64,000 bases of DNA from Longilinea sp035560795. Lineage in GTDB: Bacteria > Chloroflexota > Anaerolineae > Anaerolineales > Anaerolineaceae. The notes beneath the pieces were generated by a model that worked only from the letters and a program-made list of their open reading frames with translations, ran no database searches and was not told the DNA's origin. Positions 34,283-43,797 of this stretch are shown piece after piece (the stretch's first letter is position 1; the number at the start of each line of letters is the position of its first letter). The stretch lies in contig DATMYV010000017.1 of assembly GCA_035560795.1 (NCBI GenBank), positions 1 to 64,000 of the forward strand, read 5' to 3'. The translations under genes and the position numbers were made by a program.

Positions 34283-35095
34283 TTGTTTGGGCTAAGCGAT
34301 ACGCACTGCCATCTGAACCTTAATACTGCATTTCAGGAAGATTTCGAGAGCGTTTTATCGCGCGCCTGGAAAGCCGGGCTGGATCGGATTCTTATTCCAG
34401 GAATCGATTTGGAAACGAGCAGACTGGCTGTCCAATTGGCGGAGAGTGATGAGCGGATTTATGCTGCGGTAGGAATTCATCCCAATGAAGCACTAACCTG
34501 GAATGAATCGACTCAGCAAGAAATTTCCACCCTTGCCAATCACCCAAAAGTTGTTGCCATTGGAGAAATTGGTCTGGATTTTTATCGCAATCACGCTCCC
34601 CGCGACCTGCAAATCGAAATCCTGAAAAAACAGCTCGAGATTTCGGCAAATATGCAGTTGCCAGTTATCCTGCATAATCGAGATGCAATGCAGGAATTAT
34701 GGTTCATTCTTAGCGAATGGCATGACGGCCTGTCGAAGGAAGGTAACCCTATCAATACTCATCCGGGCGTATTTCATGCTTACGCAGATGACCTGGCAAC
34801 TGCCAATAAACTGGTGGAAAAATCATTTTTTTTAGGTATCGGTGGGCCAGTGACTTTTACAAATGCACTCGATCGCCAACAAACAACCAGTGGTTTACCG
34901 TTATCAGCTGTCCTCCTTGAAACGGACGCTCCATTTCTCGCACCGCATCCCCATCGAGGTCGCCGCAATGAACCGGCATTCATAGCCCTGGTTGCACAGA
35001 AGGTCGCCGAATTGAAACAGGTTTCGGAATCGCTTATTGTAGAGATCACATCAAATAACGCAAACCGGCTTTTTGATTGGAGAAATCATTCTTGA
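34283..35095 (+). CDS. TatD-family deoxyribonuclease
   Basis: A 270-residue metal-dependent hydrolase of the TatD/YcfH family. Metal ligands are in DTHCHLN near the start, GEIGLDFYRN, HAYAD and LETDAPFLAP. Members are 3'-5' DNases linked to DNA repair and quality control. The start is a TTG that abuts the stop codon of the mutase. Its own stop codon overlaps the next gene's start (TTGA). Confidence 0.9.
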   Translation: MFGLSDTHCHLNLNTAFQEDFESVLSRAWKAGLDRILIPGIDLETSRLAVQLAESDERIYAAVGIHPNEALTWNESTQQEISTLANHPKVVAIGEIGLDFYRNHAPRDLQIEILKKQLEISANMQLPVILHNRDAMQELWFILSEWHDGLSKEGNPINTHPGVFHAYADDLATANKLVEKSFFLGIGGPVTFTNALDRQQTTSGLPLSAVLLETDAPFLAPHPHRGRRNEPAFIALVAQKVAELKQVSESLIVEITSNNANRLFDWRNHS

Positions 35096-36063
35096 ACCCC
35101 TCCGAACTTTTTCTCGTCCCTGTGCAGGAGGATATTCATGCCATTGAGGAGCTGATTCTTTCGCAGGCCGACGGTTATCAGCAGGACCTCAAAGCGGCGT
35201 TGGAGCATCTTCTCTCATCCGGCGGAAAACGAATGCGCCCGACGCTGACACTTTTTTCCGGCCGGATGCTGGGTGCTGAAAAACGACGCCTACTCACCAT
35301 GGCTGCTGCTATCGAATTACTTCATACTGCCACGTTGGTTCACGATGATTTGATTGACAGCTCGCTTCTACGCCGCGGCATTCCGACCCTGAATGCACAA
35401 TGGACACCGGGGGCCACAGTTTTAACTGGTGATTTTCTCTTCGCCCGGGCCGCTAAATTGGCTGCGGATACTGATTCCATTCCAGTAATGCATTTATTCT
35501 CAGCGACATTGTCAGCCATCGTCAATGGTGAAATTGCCCAGATGTTCAACAGCCGTTGTCAGATCGACCGATCTGAATATTACACGCGCATTTATGCAAA
35601 AACAGCTTCGTTATTCGAAACATCGGCTGCATCGGCTGCCTTGCTCAGTCCTGTTGAAAAACCAGTTGTCGAACAGATGGGTAAATTTGGCTACAACATC
35701 GGGATGGCCTTTCAAATTGTTGACGACATCCTTGACTTCACCGGAGAGCAAGCCACGCTGGGAAAACCGGTGGGAGGTGATTTACGCCAGGGGTTGATTA
35801 CCTTGCCAACAATCCTTTATGCCGAAAACCATCCCGATGATCCTATGGTTGAGATGTTTACGCGTGGTAATTGCAATCAAAATGACGGGCAAGTGGAGCG
35901 GTTGATTGAAGCCATTCAAATGAGCGAGGCTCCCCATCAGGCAATGGCCGAAGCCAGGCAATTCATCCAAAACGGGGTGAAATACCTTACTGGTTTGCCC
36001 GAGAGTTTTGAACGCTCACAACTTCTCCATCTGGCTGAGTATATCGTTGACCGAAAGCTGTAG
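35092..36063 (+). CDS. Polyprenyl diphosphate synthase
   Basis: A 323-residue trans-prenyltransferase. The first aspartate-rich motif is HDDLIDSS and the second is VDDILDFTGE; GGKRMRPTL and GGDLRQGL are also present. It extends allylic diphosphates with isopentenyl diphosphate, probably to make the side chain of a menaquinone-like quinone or a lipid carrier. Product length cannot be read with certainty. The TTG at 35092 overlaps the tatD stop and has GGAG 9 bases upstream; an upstream TTG at 35077 is less likely. Confidence 0.9.
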   Translation: MNPSELFLVPVQEDIHAIEELILSQADGYQQDLKAALEHLLSSGGKRMRPTLTLFSGRMLGAEKRRLLTMAAAIELLHTATLVHDDLIDSSLLRRGIPTLNAQWTPGATVLTGDFLFARAAKLAADTDSIPVMHLFSATLSAIVNGEIAQMFNSRCQIDRSEYYTRIYAKTASLFETSAASAALLSPVEKPVVEQMGKFGYNIGMAFQIVDDILDFTGEQATLGKPVGGDLRQGLITLPTILYAENHPDDPMVEMFTRGNCNQNDGQVERLIEAIQMSEAPHQAMAEARQFIQNGVKYLTGLPESFERSQLLHLAEYIVDRKL

Positions 36064-36082
36064 TGAAATCATCATTGCTGAA

Positions 36083-36106
36083 AACAAAAATGCCGCTTTC
36101 GCGGCA
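36083..36106 (-). terminator. Terminator of tRNA-Leu
   Basis: On the minus strand, GTGCCGC, a GAAA tetraloop and GCGGCAT are followed by TTTTTG. This is a classic intrinsic terminator directly downstream of the tRNA. Confidence 0.88.
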
Positions 36107-36112
36107 CTCGAG

Positions 36113-36194
36113 TGCGCTGGGGGGGACTTGAACCCCCACGCCTTGCGGCACATGGCCCTCAACCATGCCTGTCTGCCAATTCCAGCACCAGCGC
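36113..36194 (-). tRNA. tRNA-Leu (anticodon GAG)
   Basis: A class II tRNA of 82 bases. The acceptor arms GCGCTGG and CCAGCGC pair perfectly. The anticodon stem CATGG/CCATG holds loop TTGAGGG, giving anticodon GAG (plus-strand bases 36158-36160). A variable arm hairpin TGCC-GCAA-GGCG and the T-arm GGGGG-TTCAAGT-CCCCC follow. The 3' CCA is not encoded. It reads CUC/CUU leucine codons. A terminator follows. Confidence 0.95.
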
Positions 36195-36300
36195 TAGAGT
36201 AGCGTTATTATATCTTGCATCCCTAACCTGTCAAGGAAGCCCAATTGAAAGAACCGTTCTTAAACCTTGTGATGAATAAACCTTATTCTTGGAGGATGAT

Positions 36301-37323
36301 ATGCCATTTATCCTTGATGCCATGGGAAGCGACCATTACCCTGACCCTGAAATCCAGGCAGCCATTGAAACCGCCAGGCATTTCGACGAAGATGTGCTCC
36401 TCGTGGGAAGTGAAGCTCTTTTGGCACCCAAACTAAAATCTGCTGATCCGTCGAATCGGCGTGTGCGCATTGTGGATGCCCCAGACATCCTTGAAATGCA
36501 TGAGAAACCTGTGGAAGCAGTCAAGCGTAAACCACACAATTCAATGGCAGTCGGTCTTGAATTAATTAAGAGTGGCGAGGGACAGGCGTTCGTATCGGCC
36601 GGCAATACTGGCGGGGTGATGTTCAACGCCTTGCGGACGTTGGGCCGGATAAAAGGCGTTCAACGTCCTGCTCTGACAGCCTTGTTTCCAACCCGCACCG
36701 GACACTGCGTGGTCTTGGATATTGGTGCAAACGCAGATTGCCGCCCCGAATTCCTGCTTGAGTTCGCCGTAATGGGCAGCGTCTATGCTGAAAGAGTACT
36801 ATCCAGGCCCTCCCCACGCATTGGTTTACTCTCCAATGGCGAGGAAGCTGGCAAGGGTAATCAACTTGTGAAGGATGCGTACCACCTGTTGGAAACAGCT
36901 GGTTTGAATTTCATCGGGAATGTCGAAGCCAAAGAATTATTCGGAGGGCAAGCTGATGTGGTAATAACCGACGGGTTCACCGGCAATATTCTGCTGAAAA
37001 CCAGTGAATCGGTTGCAAAAATGATCACGGACGTATTAAAAGTGGAATTGACGGCAAATATTGTTCGAAAGGCCGGCGCCTTGCTGGTCAAGCCGGCATT
37101 TGGAAAAATCAAGCAGATGATGGATCCCCGGGAAGTTGGGGCTGCGCCTTTGCTGGGAATCGATGGATTGGTATTCGTAGGTCACGGCCGCTCGGATGCT
37201 CACGCCCTCGTTTCAGCCATGACTGTTGCCCATCAAGCTGTCGATGCTAATCTGCTGGAGGCAATCCGTTTTGCAATCCAGGATAAGCTCACGCGGTCAA
37301 ACGAAACAGAAACAAAGGGATAA
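36301..37323 (+). CDS. plsX: Phosphate acyltransferase PlsX
   Basis: A 340-residue enzyme that turns acyl-ACP into acyl-phosphate for phosphatidic acid synthesis. It starts MPFILDAMGSDHYPDPEI, close to the family DAMGGD motif, and contains SAGNTGGVM, LDIGANADCRPEFL and VITDGFTGNILLKTSE. A GGAGG site 6 bases before the ATG at 36301 decides the start over the ATG at 36289. No fab genes are adjacent; a membrane protein gene follows after 10 bases. Confidence 0.94.
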   Translation: MPFILDAMGSDHYPDPEIQAAIETARHFDEDVLLVGSEALLAPKLKSADPSNRRVRIVDAPDILEMHEKPVEAVKRKPHNSMAVGLELIKSGEGQAFVSAGNTGGVMFNALRTLGRIKGVQRPALTALFPTRTGHCVVLDIGANADCRPEFLLEFAVMGSVYAERVLSRPSPRIGLLSNGEEAGKGNQLVKDAYHLLETAGLNFIGNVEAKELFGGQADVVITDGFTGNILLKTSESVAKMITDVLKVELTANIVRKAGALLVKPAFGKIKQMMDPREVGAAPLLGIDGLVFVGHGRSDAHALVSAMTVAHQAVDANLLEAIRFAIQDKLTRSNETETKG

Positions 37324-37333
37324 AGGTCGTTCT

Positions 37334-38029
37334 ATGAAAATCGCCTCGAACACAAAACTAATCAACCGAAACCAAAAAATTGCCCGCTATACCACCTTTG
37401 GCAGTCTGGCCATATTGGGCATTGGCTTGTATATCACCTTCGTTGCCCCAAATGCACTTACCTGGTCCTTGACTGCGTTGGTAATCGGTTTCCTGCTCTC
37501 ACAGGTAGGCATGTCCTATTCCAATAAATTCGGCAAATCGCCCCGCCCGGATGAGGCTCTTACCGCATCACTCAAAGGATTGGAAGATAAATTCACACTG
37601 TATCACTATTCCGGGCCAGTCAATCACATGTTGGTTGGACCTGCTGGAATCTGGGTGTTGATGCCCTACTTCCAGGCTGGCACCATTTCTTATAACACTG
37701 GCAAGAATCGTTGGGTTCAAAAAGGGGGTAACTTTTTTTTGAAAATGTTTGGCCAGGAAAGCATGGGCCGCCCAGATCTTGAAACACAATATGCCATCAA
37801 TCAGGTGAAAAAGTTCCTGGAAAAAGAATTTCCGGACACGGTACTACCTGAAGTTCAGGCGGCTTTGATCTTCTTCAATAAAAACGTCACCCTGAACGTA
37901 GAAGCTGCACCAGTACCTGCTCTGCTTGGAGAAAAAGCTAAGGAATTCTTCCGTAAGCGGGTAAAGGAAACCAGCCTTTCACCTGAAATGGTTGCAAAGA
38001 TTCAAAAAACGCTGCCGCCAGGCGAATAG
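37334..38029 (+). CDS. Membrane protein with a NERD-like domain
   Basis: A 231-residue protein. Two transmembrane helices lie at about 20-60 (LAILGIGLYITFV and LVIGFLLSQVGM), followed by a soluble domain. The segment NHMLVGPAGIWVLMP and the run to NRWVQKG resemble the NERD (nuclease-related) fold, but the catalytic residues of NERD are not clear, so a nuclease function is not claimed. It lies 10 bases after plsX, likely in the same operon. The ATG at 37334 is chosen because the open frame upstream lies inside plsX. Confidence 0.65.
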   Translation: MKIASNTKLINRNQKIARYTTFGSLAILGIGLYITFVAPNALTWSLTALVIGFLLSQVGMSYSNKFGKSPRPDEALTASLKGLEDKFTLYHYSGPVNHMLVGPAGIWVLMPYFQAGTISYNTGKNRWVQKGGNFFLKMFGQESMGRPDLETQYAINQVKKFLEKEFPDTVLPEVQAALIFFNKNVTLNVEAAPVPALLGEKAKEFFRKRVKETSLSPEMVAKIQKTLPPGE

Positions 38030-38050
38030 GATTCTGCGGCACAAAAAAAT

Positions 38051-38078
38051 CCCGCTTTAAATAAGCGGGGTTTTTTTT
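38051..38078. terminator. Bidirectional intrinsic terminator
   Basis: A stem CCCGCTT/AAGCGGG with a 5-base loop has a run of eight T on the plus strand and of seven A on the other side, so it can end transcription in both directions between two convergent genes. Confidence 0.92.
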
Positions 38079-38839
38079 CATCGAATTCCAGCCCGGCGGA
38101 TATTTACCGGTTTACGGATCGTCGAGGAATGCGTTTTCAATCCATCGATTTCTTTCAATGTCAAATAACGCCATTCACCCGCTTTAAGATTTCCTAATAA
38201 CAGAGTCCCGATCCGTACACGAATGATGCGCGAGACGGGCAGTCCAATCCGTGAACCCATTTCGCGGATTTGGCGCTTCCTACCTTCTCGCAGGACAAAA
38301 CGGACCCAGGTACCTTTTCCAGCTTCAGATTCAACCGTCACTTGTGCCGGGGCCGTTCGGTAGCCATCTTCAAGGACAATTCCTCTGCGAAGTGCGGCCA
38401 GTTGTTCAGAATCCGGTTTTCCCACCACCAGGACGCGGTATTCTTTCTCGTGTCCATAACGCGGGTGCGTGAGCCGGTTGGCAAGCTCGCCATCGTTGGT
38501 AAGAAGAATTAAACCCTCGCTATCCAAATCCAATCGCCCTACTGCAAAAAGATGAGCGGAGACCGGAACAAGCCCAAGCACGGTCGGACGAGGGTCTTTT
38601 GGATCGACATCAGAAAGTACACCGCGCGGCTTGTGCAGTGCAATATAGATTTTTCGTTCAAGCTTTGGAATCGCCTGCCGATCCACCGTAATCGAATCAT
38701 TCTCCGGGTCAGCTTTGGTCCCTAAAATTGCCACCTTATCATTAACCCGGACCCGTCCGGCAGAGATTATTTCCTCACAAGAACGGCGCGAACCAAAACC
38801 CGCCCGTGCTAATATTTTTTGTAATCGTTCTTCAGCCAT
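38078..38839 (-). CDS. 23S rRNA pseudouridine synthase (RluB/RsuA family)
   Basis: A 253-residue enzyme. An N-terminal S4 RNA-binding domain (about 1-60, RLQKILARAGFGSRRSCEEII) precedes the RsuA-type catalytic domain with the active-site aspartate in GRLDLDSEGLILLTNDG. Family members modify 23S uridine 2605 (RluB) or nearby sites; RluB is the best guess. It lies 5 bases after scpB, a common bacterial gene order. Confidence 0.9.
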   Translation of the reverse strand: MAEERLQKILARAGFGSRRSCEEIISAGRVRVNDKVAILGTKADPENDSITVDRQAIPKLERKIYIALHKPRGVLSDVDPKDPRPTVLGLVPVSAHLFAVGRLDLDSEGLILLTNDGELANRLTHPRYGHEKEYRVLVVGKPDSEQLAALRRGIVLEDGYRTAPAQVTVESEAGKGTWVRFVLREGRKRQIREMGSRIGLPVSRIIRVRIGTLLLGNLKAGEWRYLTLKEIDGLKTHSSTIRKPVNIRRAGIR

Positions 38840-38844
38840 TCAAC

Positions 38845-39411
38845 TCAATCCTTTAACAGACGGTTCTCGTCTGAAATAATCGCTGCCTCAACATCGAACG
38901 CAGGTAAATCCCCAATGGCTTTCAAGCCAAAATGCTGCAGGAAAGCTGCTGTGGTGCCGTAGAGGATCGGTCTGCCTGGACCTTCAGTTCTTCCAACTTC
39001 CTGTATAAGGCCTTTGCTTAATAGCGATTTGATAACCCCGTCGCTATTTACCCCGCGGATAGCATCCACTCCCGGACGGGTAACGGGTTGGCGGTAGGCA
39101 ATGATCGCCAAAGTTTCCAGTGCAGCCCGGCTCAAGCGTTGGTTCGCTTCAAGGCCCAAGAAGCGTTCAATAAACTCGCCAGCAACCGGGTGGGTTGTAA
39201 GCTGGATTCGCCCTTCATGCCGTTGGAGCGCCAGGCCGCGATGAGCATAAATACCGTCGAGTAACCGCAGCCCTTCCTCCACATCGTTGGATGAACAGTC
39301 TAATGCTTCGGCAAGTTGGCCAACACTGACAGGTATGGACGCGACAAACAAAAGCGCCTCAATGCGCGCTTCAAGGGGTAGATCCGTCTGGATTTCTGTA
39401 ATGTCACTCAT
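38845..39411 (-). CDS. scpB: Segregation and condensation protein ScpB
   Basis: A 188-residue protein with two winged-helix domains, the kleisin-binding partner of ScpA in the SMC condensin complex. Conserved parts are EALLFVASIPVSVGQLAEAL, RAALETLAIIAYRQPVTRPG and GRPILYGTTAAFLQHFGL. scpA is not in this window. The 5' region lacks a clear ribosome site; a TATAAT-like -10 lies on the minus strand at 39450-39445. Confidence 0.93.
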   Translation of the reverse strand: MSDITEIQTDLPLEARIEALLFVASIPVSVGQLAEALDCSSNDVEEGLRLLDGIYAHRGLALQRHEGRIQLTTHPVAGEFIERFLGLEANQRLSRAALETLAIIAYRQPVTRPGVDAIRGVNSDGVIKSLLSKGLIQEVGRTEGPGRPILYGTTAAFLQHFGLKAIGDLPAFDVEAAIISDENRLLKD

Positions 39412-39480
39412 GCTATAATAGACAAGTTATTAAAGAATAAGCTGATTATACCTGATTCAGTCATTTTTAAAGACCATTCT

Positions 39481-41106
39481 ATGTTGCTGCGCTCCAGAAC
39501 ACATCTGCCGTCCTTTTTGCCCAGAAAAATCGCGGGGGTGATCTTCATCCTGACCATCCTGGTGATTGCAATTACAGGGTGTGCTTCGCAAACTGCCACG
39601 ATTCCAGCCTCAATCCATGTTCAAGTCATTGCTGACGGCGACAACAAGCAAATCGAGGTGCCGCCAGGGACATCCGTTCAATCTGCCCTGGAGTCCGCAA
39701 AAATAAGTCTGGCTGAACTGGACCGAATCGATCCGCCCAGTTTTACCATCCTGGCAGAAGGCGACACGATTCGAGTAACACGCGTACGGGAGGAGTTCGA
39801 GATTCAGGAAAGTACGATCCCGTTCGAACGCCAGACAGTCCGAAATGAATCTCTGCCGGAAGGACAGACCGTACTCATTCAAGCTGGAAGTAACGGTTCA
39901 CAACAGACAACCTACCGCATTTTATACGAGAACGACCTCGAGGTATCCCGGACGATTTTTAGAATTGATACGCTGGTAGAAGCACAACCTGAAATCCTGA
40001 TGGTTGGCGTACAAGCGCCATTCAGTCCGGCTCCCATCCCCGGTCGGTTGGTTTACCTCACCGGGGGAAATGCCTGGTTGATGGAGGAAACAACCGGAAA
40101 TCGGCGGCCTCTCGTTACCACTGGTGACCTCGATGGTCGAATACTCCGCCTATCCCTCGATGCGTCCTGGTTGCTATTCACTCGCAAAGCCGCCAAGAGT
40201 TCTTCTGATATCAATACCTTGTGGGCGATCAACCTCGACCAGGAAAATGCCCGCCCATTAAATTTGAAGGTCAAGAACGTCGTCCACTTTGCTGATTGGG
40301 TTCCGAATGGTGGGCTGACAATCATTTTTTCCACGGTCGAGCCTCGCTCTGCTTCGCCTGGCTGGCAGGCAAACAATGACCTTAATAAGCTGACTTTCGG
40401 GTCTGGAGGAACCATTGTTCGCCAGGAAAAAATTCTTGACGCCAGTTCTGGCGGTATTTATGGATGGTGGGGCACCACCTACGCCTGGTCGCCGGACGGC
40501 GTTTTATTGGCTTATGCGCGCCCGGACGGAATTGGCCTGGTTAATCTCGATAAGAAGACGCTCGATCCATTGGTGGAGATTATTCCTTATCAGACCGGAA
40601 GTGATTGGGCCTGGGTACCGGGATTAGGCTGGTCTAAAGATCACAGCGCACTCTACACCACATTGCACGCCCCAATGTCTGGCCTAACCAACAATGAAGC
40701 CTCCCCACTATTTAATTTAGCCGCAATCCTTCCTGATGATGACGGAAATCCGCTTACATTGGTCAATCAGAGTGGGATGTTTGCTTACCCACAGCCATCG
40801 CCCGTTAATGGACAGGGGGATTTTCAGGTTGCATACCTGCAATCAATTTTCAAAGACCAGAGTGAAACCAGCAATTACCGAATTATGGTGATGGATCAGG
40901 ATGGTTCAAACCAACACGAGGTATTCCCCGCACAAGGCTCTCCAGGTATCCAACCGCAAGAACTGGTTTGGTCACCGAAGCTGATGGAAGATACCTTCTG
41001 GCTTGCGGTAATTTATCAGAACAACCTTTATTTGGTAAACACGGCCAATAACCAAAGTCAGCAAATTACCGGCGACGGTTTGATCACAATGGTCGATTGG
41101 CGTTAA
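39481..41106 (+). CDS. Lipoprotein with G5 domain and WD40-like beta-propeller
   Basis: A 541-residue surface protein. A signal helix (about 17-32) ends in lipobox VIAITGC. A ubiquitin-like DUF348-type stretch and a G5 domain (about 100-180, RVTRVREEFEIQ ... EILMVGVQ) follow. The rest has repeated blades of the TolB/WD40-like type (YAWSPDGVLLAYARPDG, LGWSKDHSALY, VWSPKLMEDTFW). G5 domains bind N-acetylglucosamine-containing polymers in known proteins; the ligand here is unknown. It is divergent from scpB. Confidence 0.75.
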   Translation: MLLRSRTHLPSFLPRKIAGVIFILTILVIAITGCASQTATIPASIHVQVIADGDNKQIEVPPGTSVQSALESAKISLAELDRIDPPSFTILAEGDTIRVTRVREEFEIQESTIPFERQTVRNESLPEGQTVLIQAGSNGSQQTTYRILYENDLEVSRTIFRIDTLVEAQPEILMVGVQAPFSPAPIPGRLVYLTGGNAWLMEETTGNRRPLVTTGDLDGRILRLSLDASWLLFTRKAAKSSSDINTLWAINLDQENARPLNLKVKNVVHFADWVPNGGLTIIFSTVEPRSASPGWQANNDLNKLTFGSGGTIVRQEKILDASSGGIYGWWGTTYAWSPDGVLLAYARPDGIGLVNLDKKTLDPLVEIIPYQTGSDWAWVPGLGWSKDHSALYTTLHAPMSGLTNNEASPLFNLAAILPDDDGNPLTLVNQSGMFAYPQPSPVNGQGDFQVAYLQSIFKDQSETSNYRIMVMDQDGSNQHEVFPAQGSPGIQPQELVWSPKLMEDTFWLAVIYQNNLYLVNTANNQSQQITGDGLITMVDWR

Positions 41107-41134
41107 GTTCATTTTCATAGATTGAGAGGACACA

Positions 41135-42097
41135 ATGCGAATTCTTATATCTGGAGCGGCTGGATTCTTAGGCTCCCACCTGTGCGAACGCATGCTTTTG
41201 GAGGGTCATGAAGTCATAGGAATGGATAATTTTATTACCGGTAATCCTGAAAACCTGGCCCACCTTTCTGGCAATAAGGACTTTACCTTTGTGCGCCATG
41301 ATGTTGCCAATTTTATTTTCGTCCCAGGTGGCAAAGTGGATGCAGTAATGCATTTTGCCTCACCCGCCAGCCCGAATCCGCTTTCGCCTTATGGTTACAC
41401 CAATTTACCCATTCAAACCATGAAAGCAGGCGCTTTAGGCACTCATAATATGCTCGGGGTCGCAAAGGCAAATAATGGCCGCTTCCTGCTTGCTTCCACC
41501 AGCGAAATCTACGGCGATCCGTTGGAACATCCCCAAAAAGAGACCTATTGGGGCCATGCCGATCCAATTGGCGTTCGTTCCGTTTATGATGAAGCAAAGC
41601 GTTTCGCGGAAGCCCTTACCATGGCTTACCACCGCTTTCATGCAGTGGATACACGCATTGTTCGGATTTTCAATACCTATGGCCCCCGCATGCGCCTGGA
41701 TGACGGTCGTGTGGTGCCTAATTTTATTCAACAGGCTTTGCGGGGCGAACCGCTCACGGTTTATGGAGACGGCAGCCAGACGCGAAGTTTTTGTTATGTC
41801 GATGACCTGGTTGAGGGTATTTACCGGCTATTACTTTCGGATGAGCATATGCCGGTTAATATCGGCAACCCGTCTGAAATCACAATTATGGAATTCGCGA
41901 AGGTGATTAACCGCATCGCCGAAAACACTGCCGGAATTGAGCAGAAAGCGGATTTGCGCCTCGGTGATGACCCTCAGCGCCGCCGCCCGGATATTACCCG
42001 CGCGCAAACAATCCTGAAGTGGGAACCCAAGATTACTCTGGAGGAAGGTATAACCCGGTCGATTCCATATTTTAGAATGAAAATGAGTTTGGAATGA
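41135..42097 (+). CDS. UDP-glucuronate decarboxylase (UXS-type SDR)
   Basis: A 320-residue extended SDR. NAD-binding GAAGFLG is at 7-13 and the YxxxK pair is Y151/K155 (YDEAKRFAE). STSEIYGDPLEHPQKETYWG is close to the UXS signature, including the TSE catalytic motif. UXS turns UDP-glucuronate into UDP-xylose, a sugar-nucleotide donor. A GtrA-family gene overlaps its end by 4 bases (ATGA), suggesting use in envelope glycan assembly. Confidence 0.88.
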   Translation: MRILISGAAGFLGSHLCERMLLEGHEVIGMDNFITGNPENLAHLSGNKDFTFVRHDVANFIFVPGGKVDAVMHFASPASPNPLSPYGYTNLPIQTMKAGALGTHNMLGVAKANNGRFLLASTSEIYGDPLEHPQKETYWGHADPIGVRSVYDEAKRFAEALTMAYHRFHAVDTRIVRIFNTYGPRMRLDDGRVVPNFIQQALRGEPLTVYGDGSQTRSFCYVDDLVEGIYRLLLSDEHMPVNIGNPSEITIMEFAKVINRIAENTAGIEQKADLRLGDDPQRRRPDITRAQTILKWEPKITLEEGITRSIPYFRMKMSLE

Positions 42098-42549
42098 TCC
42101 TGGCAAATCCCAAAGAACGCAGCCGTTTTCTTAAGTTTGCCATGGTTGGCATTTTTGGTGCGGTGGTTGATTTTGGCATTTTTAATTTATTGACTGCTGG
42201 CTTTCATGTTCCTGCGATTTGGGCCAGTATTGCATCGTTCGTCGCTGCCATCATCAGTAATTTCCTATGGAACCGATATTGGACTTATCCGGATTCTCGC
42301 AGTAAACCACTCACGCACCAGATGACGCAATTTGTCCTGGTCAGCCTGGTTGGATTGGCTATACGCACTTCTTTGGTGTCTCTATTGGAAAAACCGCTCA
42401 TCCGTCTCGCTACACAAACGGTTCCAGCGCGTTTCTTTTTATCACCGGTCACTGTTGGCCACAATCTTATGCTAGCTTCGGCTATCCTGGTTGTGATGAT
42501 GTGGAATTTCATTGCCAATCGTTACTGGACCTATAACGACGTGAGTTAA
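42094..42549 (+). CDS. GtrA-family membrane protein
   Basis: A 151-residue protein with four transmembrane helices. FLKFAMVGIFGAVVDFGIFNLL and the later FLWNRYWTY and ANRYWTY motifs are typical of GtrA. Family members are thought to move lipid-linked sugars across the membrane or to regulate glycan transfer. It is translationally coupled to the UDP-glucuronate decarboxylase gene. Confidence 0.9.
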   Translation: MILANPKERSRFLKFAMVGIFGAVVDFGIFNLLTAGFHVPAIWASIASFVAAIISNFLWNRYWTYPDSRSKPLTHQMTQFVLVSLVGLAIRTSLVSLLEKPLIRLATQTVPARFFLSPVTVGHNLMLASAILVVMMWNFIANRYWTYNDVS

Positions 42550-42552
42550 TCG

Positions 42553-43797
42553 ATGATGGATGATAATCCGCCTAATCTTCCAAATCTTTCGCTCGAACCC
42601 GAACAGGTCACCAGTGTTCGTTCACTTCGCGAGTTAATTGACCTGGTTACTGGCCGTACCGCCGCCCAACAGTTACCGCAGGAGGATTCCGGCCTGGTTT
42701 TGGAACCTCTCCCGTTTCCATTTCTGGCGATGGTGGGTCAATCCGAGATGAAGCTGGCCTTATTACTGACTCTGATCAACCCGGCCATCGGCGGAACGCT
42801 GTTGATTGGCCCGCGTGGCACGGGAAAATCGACGGCGGTTCGCAGTCTGCTCGGCCTCCTACCAGAAGTCGATCGTAGCAGTTGCTTTTATGGTTGCCTG
42901 CCAGAGGACCTGGAAACGGAAGGGATGAGCGCAATTTGTCCGGATTGTGCTCAAAAGGTTGCAAACGGCATTCCGCTGACCTACGCGGATCATGTCCGAA
43001 TGGTCGAACTTCCGCTCAATTCCAGATTGGAAGACGCCATCGGCGGAATTGATGAACGAGCGTCAGCCAATGACCGATTGAGATTAAAACGCGGTTTATT
43101 GGCACAGGCAGACCGAAATATTCTTTATGTCGATGAAGTCAATTTACTGTCGGATGATATTATCGACGCCATTCTGGATTCAGCTGCCATGGGCTACTAC
43201 ACAATCCGGCGCGGGGCGGTTTCAGCAACCTACCGCTCCCGTTTTCGCCTGATTGGTGCGATGAATCCTGAAGAAGGTAAACTTCGCCCGCAAATCATGG
43301 ACCGTTTTGGTTTGCGTGTGATTGTTCGCGGGCTGGAAGGCATCGATGAACGTTGGGAAGCCTACCAGCGCGTCATCCAACATCGCGGCAATCCGCGCGC
43401 ATTTACGGACCTCTACCAGGAGATTACATCTGTAGCCCGCAAAGAGATACAAAATGCGATTGATATATTGCCAAAGGTCCGATTATCTGCGGAAATTGGA
43501 AGGTTTGGCATCCGCCTGGTGCGGTCTTTGAAAATTGATTCTTTGCGTTCTGAAATAACCCTGTTTGAGGCTGCGAAAGCTTATGCTGCAGCTGACAACC
43601 GTCTTGAAATTGATCTTTCTGACCTAAAGGCTGTAGCGCCGATGGCGCTGCGTTTACGACAGACCGATTTCATGTTCGATTTCATGTCGAAGATGGAAAA
43701 GGAAGAAAAAGGGGTGATTGAATTATTTGACCAATTATCAAGAGACACACAAATAACAACTGATGATGGAGAAAATGGTGACGGCAGCAAACAATAA
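42553..43797 (+). CDS. BchI/ChlI-like AAA ATPase (magnesium-chelatase subunit I type)
   Basis: A 414-residue AAA+ ATPase. Walker A is GPRGTGKST (about 84-92), Walker B is ILYVDEVNLL, and GAMNPEEGKLRPQIMDRFGL matches the BchI/ChlI sensor region. A cysteine insert (CFYGC ... CPDC, about 113-136) could bind zinc. No BchD, BchH or other bacteriochlorophyll gene is in the window, so a different chelatase or MoxR-like remodelling role is as likely as pigment synthesis. It overlaps the UroD-family gene. Confidence 0.82.
   Translation: MMDDNPPNLPNLSLEPEQVTSVRSLRELIDLVTGRTAAQQLPQEDSGLVLEPLPFPFLAMVGQSEMKLALLLTLINPAIGGTLLIGPRGTGKSTAVRSLLGLLPEVDRSSCFYGCLPEDLETEGMSAICPDCAQKVANGIPLTYADHVRMVELPLNSRLEDAIGGIDERASANDRLRLKRGLLAQADRNILYVDEVNLLSDDIIDAILDSAAMGYYTIRRGAVSATYRSRFRLIGAMNPEEGKLRPQIMDRFGLRVIVRGLEGIDERWEAYQRVIQHRGNPRAFTDLYQEITSVARKEIQNAIDILPKVRLSAEIGRFGIRLVRSLKIDSLRSEITLFEAAKAYAAADNRLEIDLSDLKAVAPMALRLRQTDFMFDFMSKMEKEEKGVIELFDQLSRDTQITTDDGENGDGSKQ

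Noticed and set aside
42553..43797. Evidence of phototrophy from the BchI-like gene
   Set aside because: BchI-like ATPases occur in non-phototrophs, and no other pigment gene is in the window.
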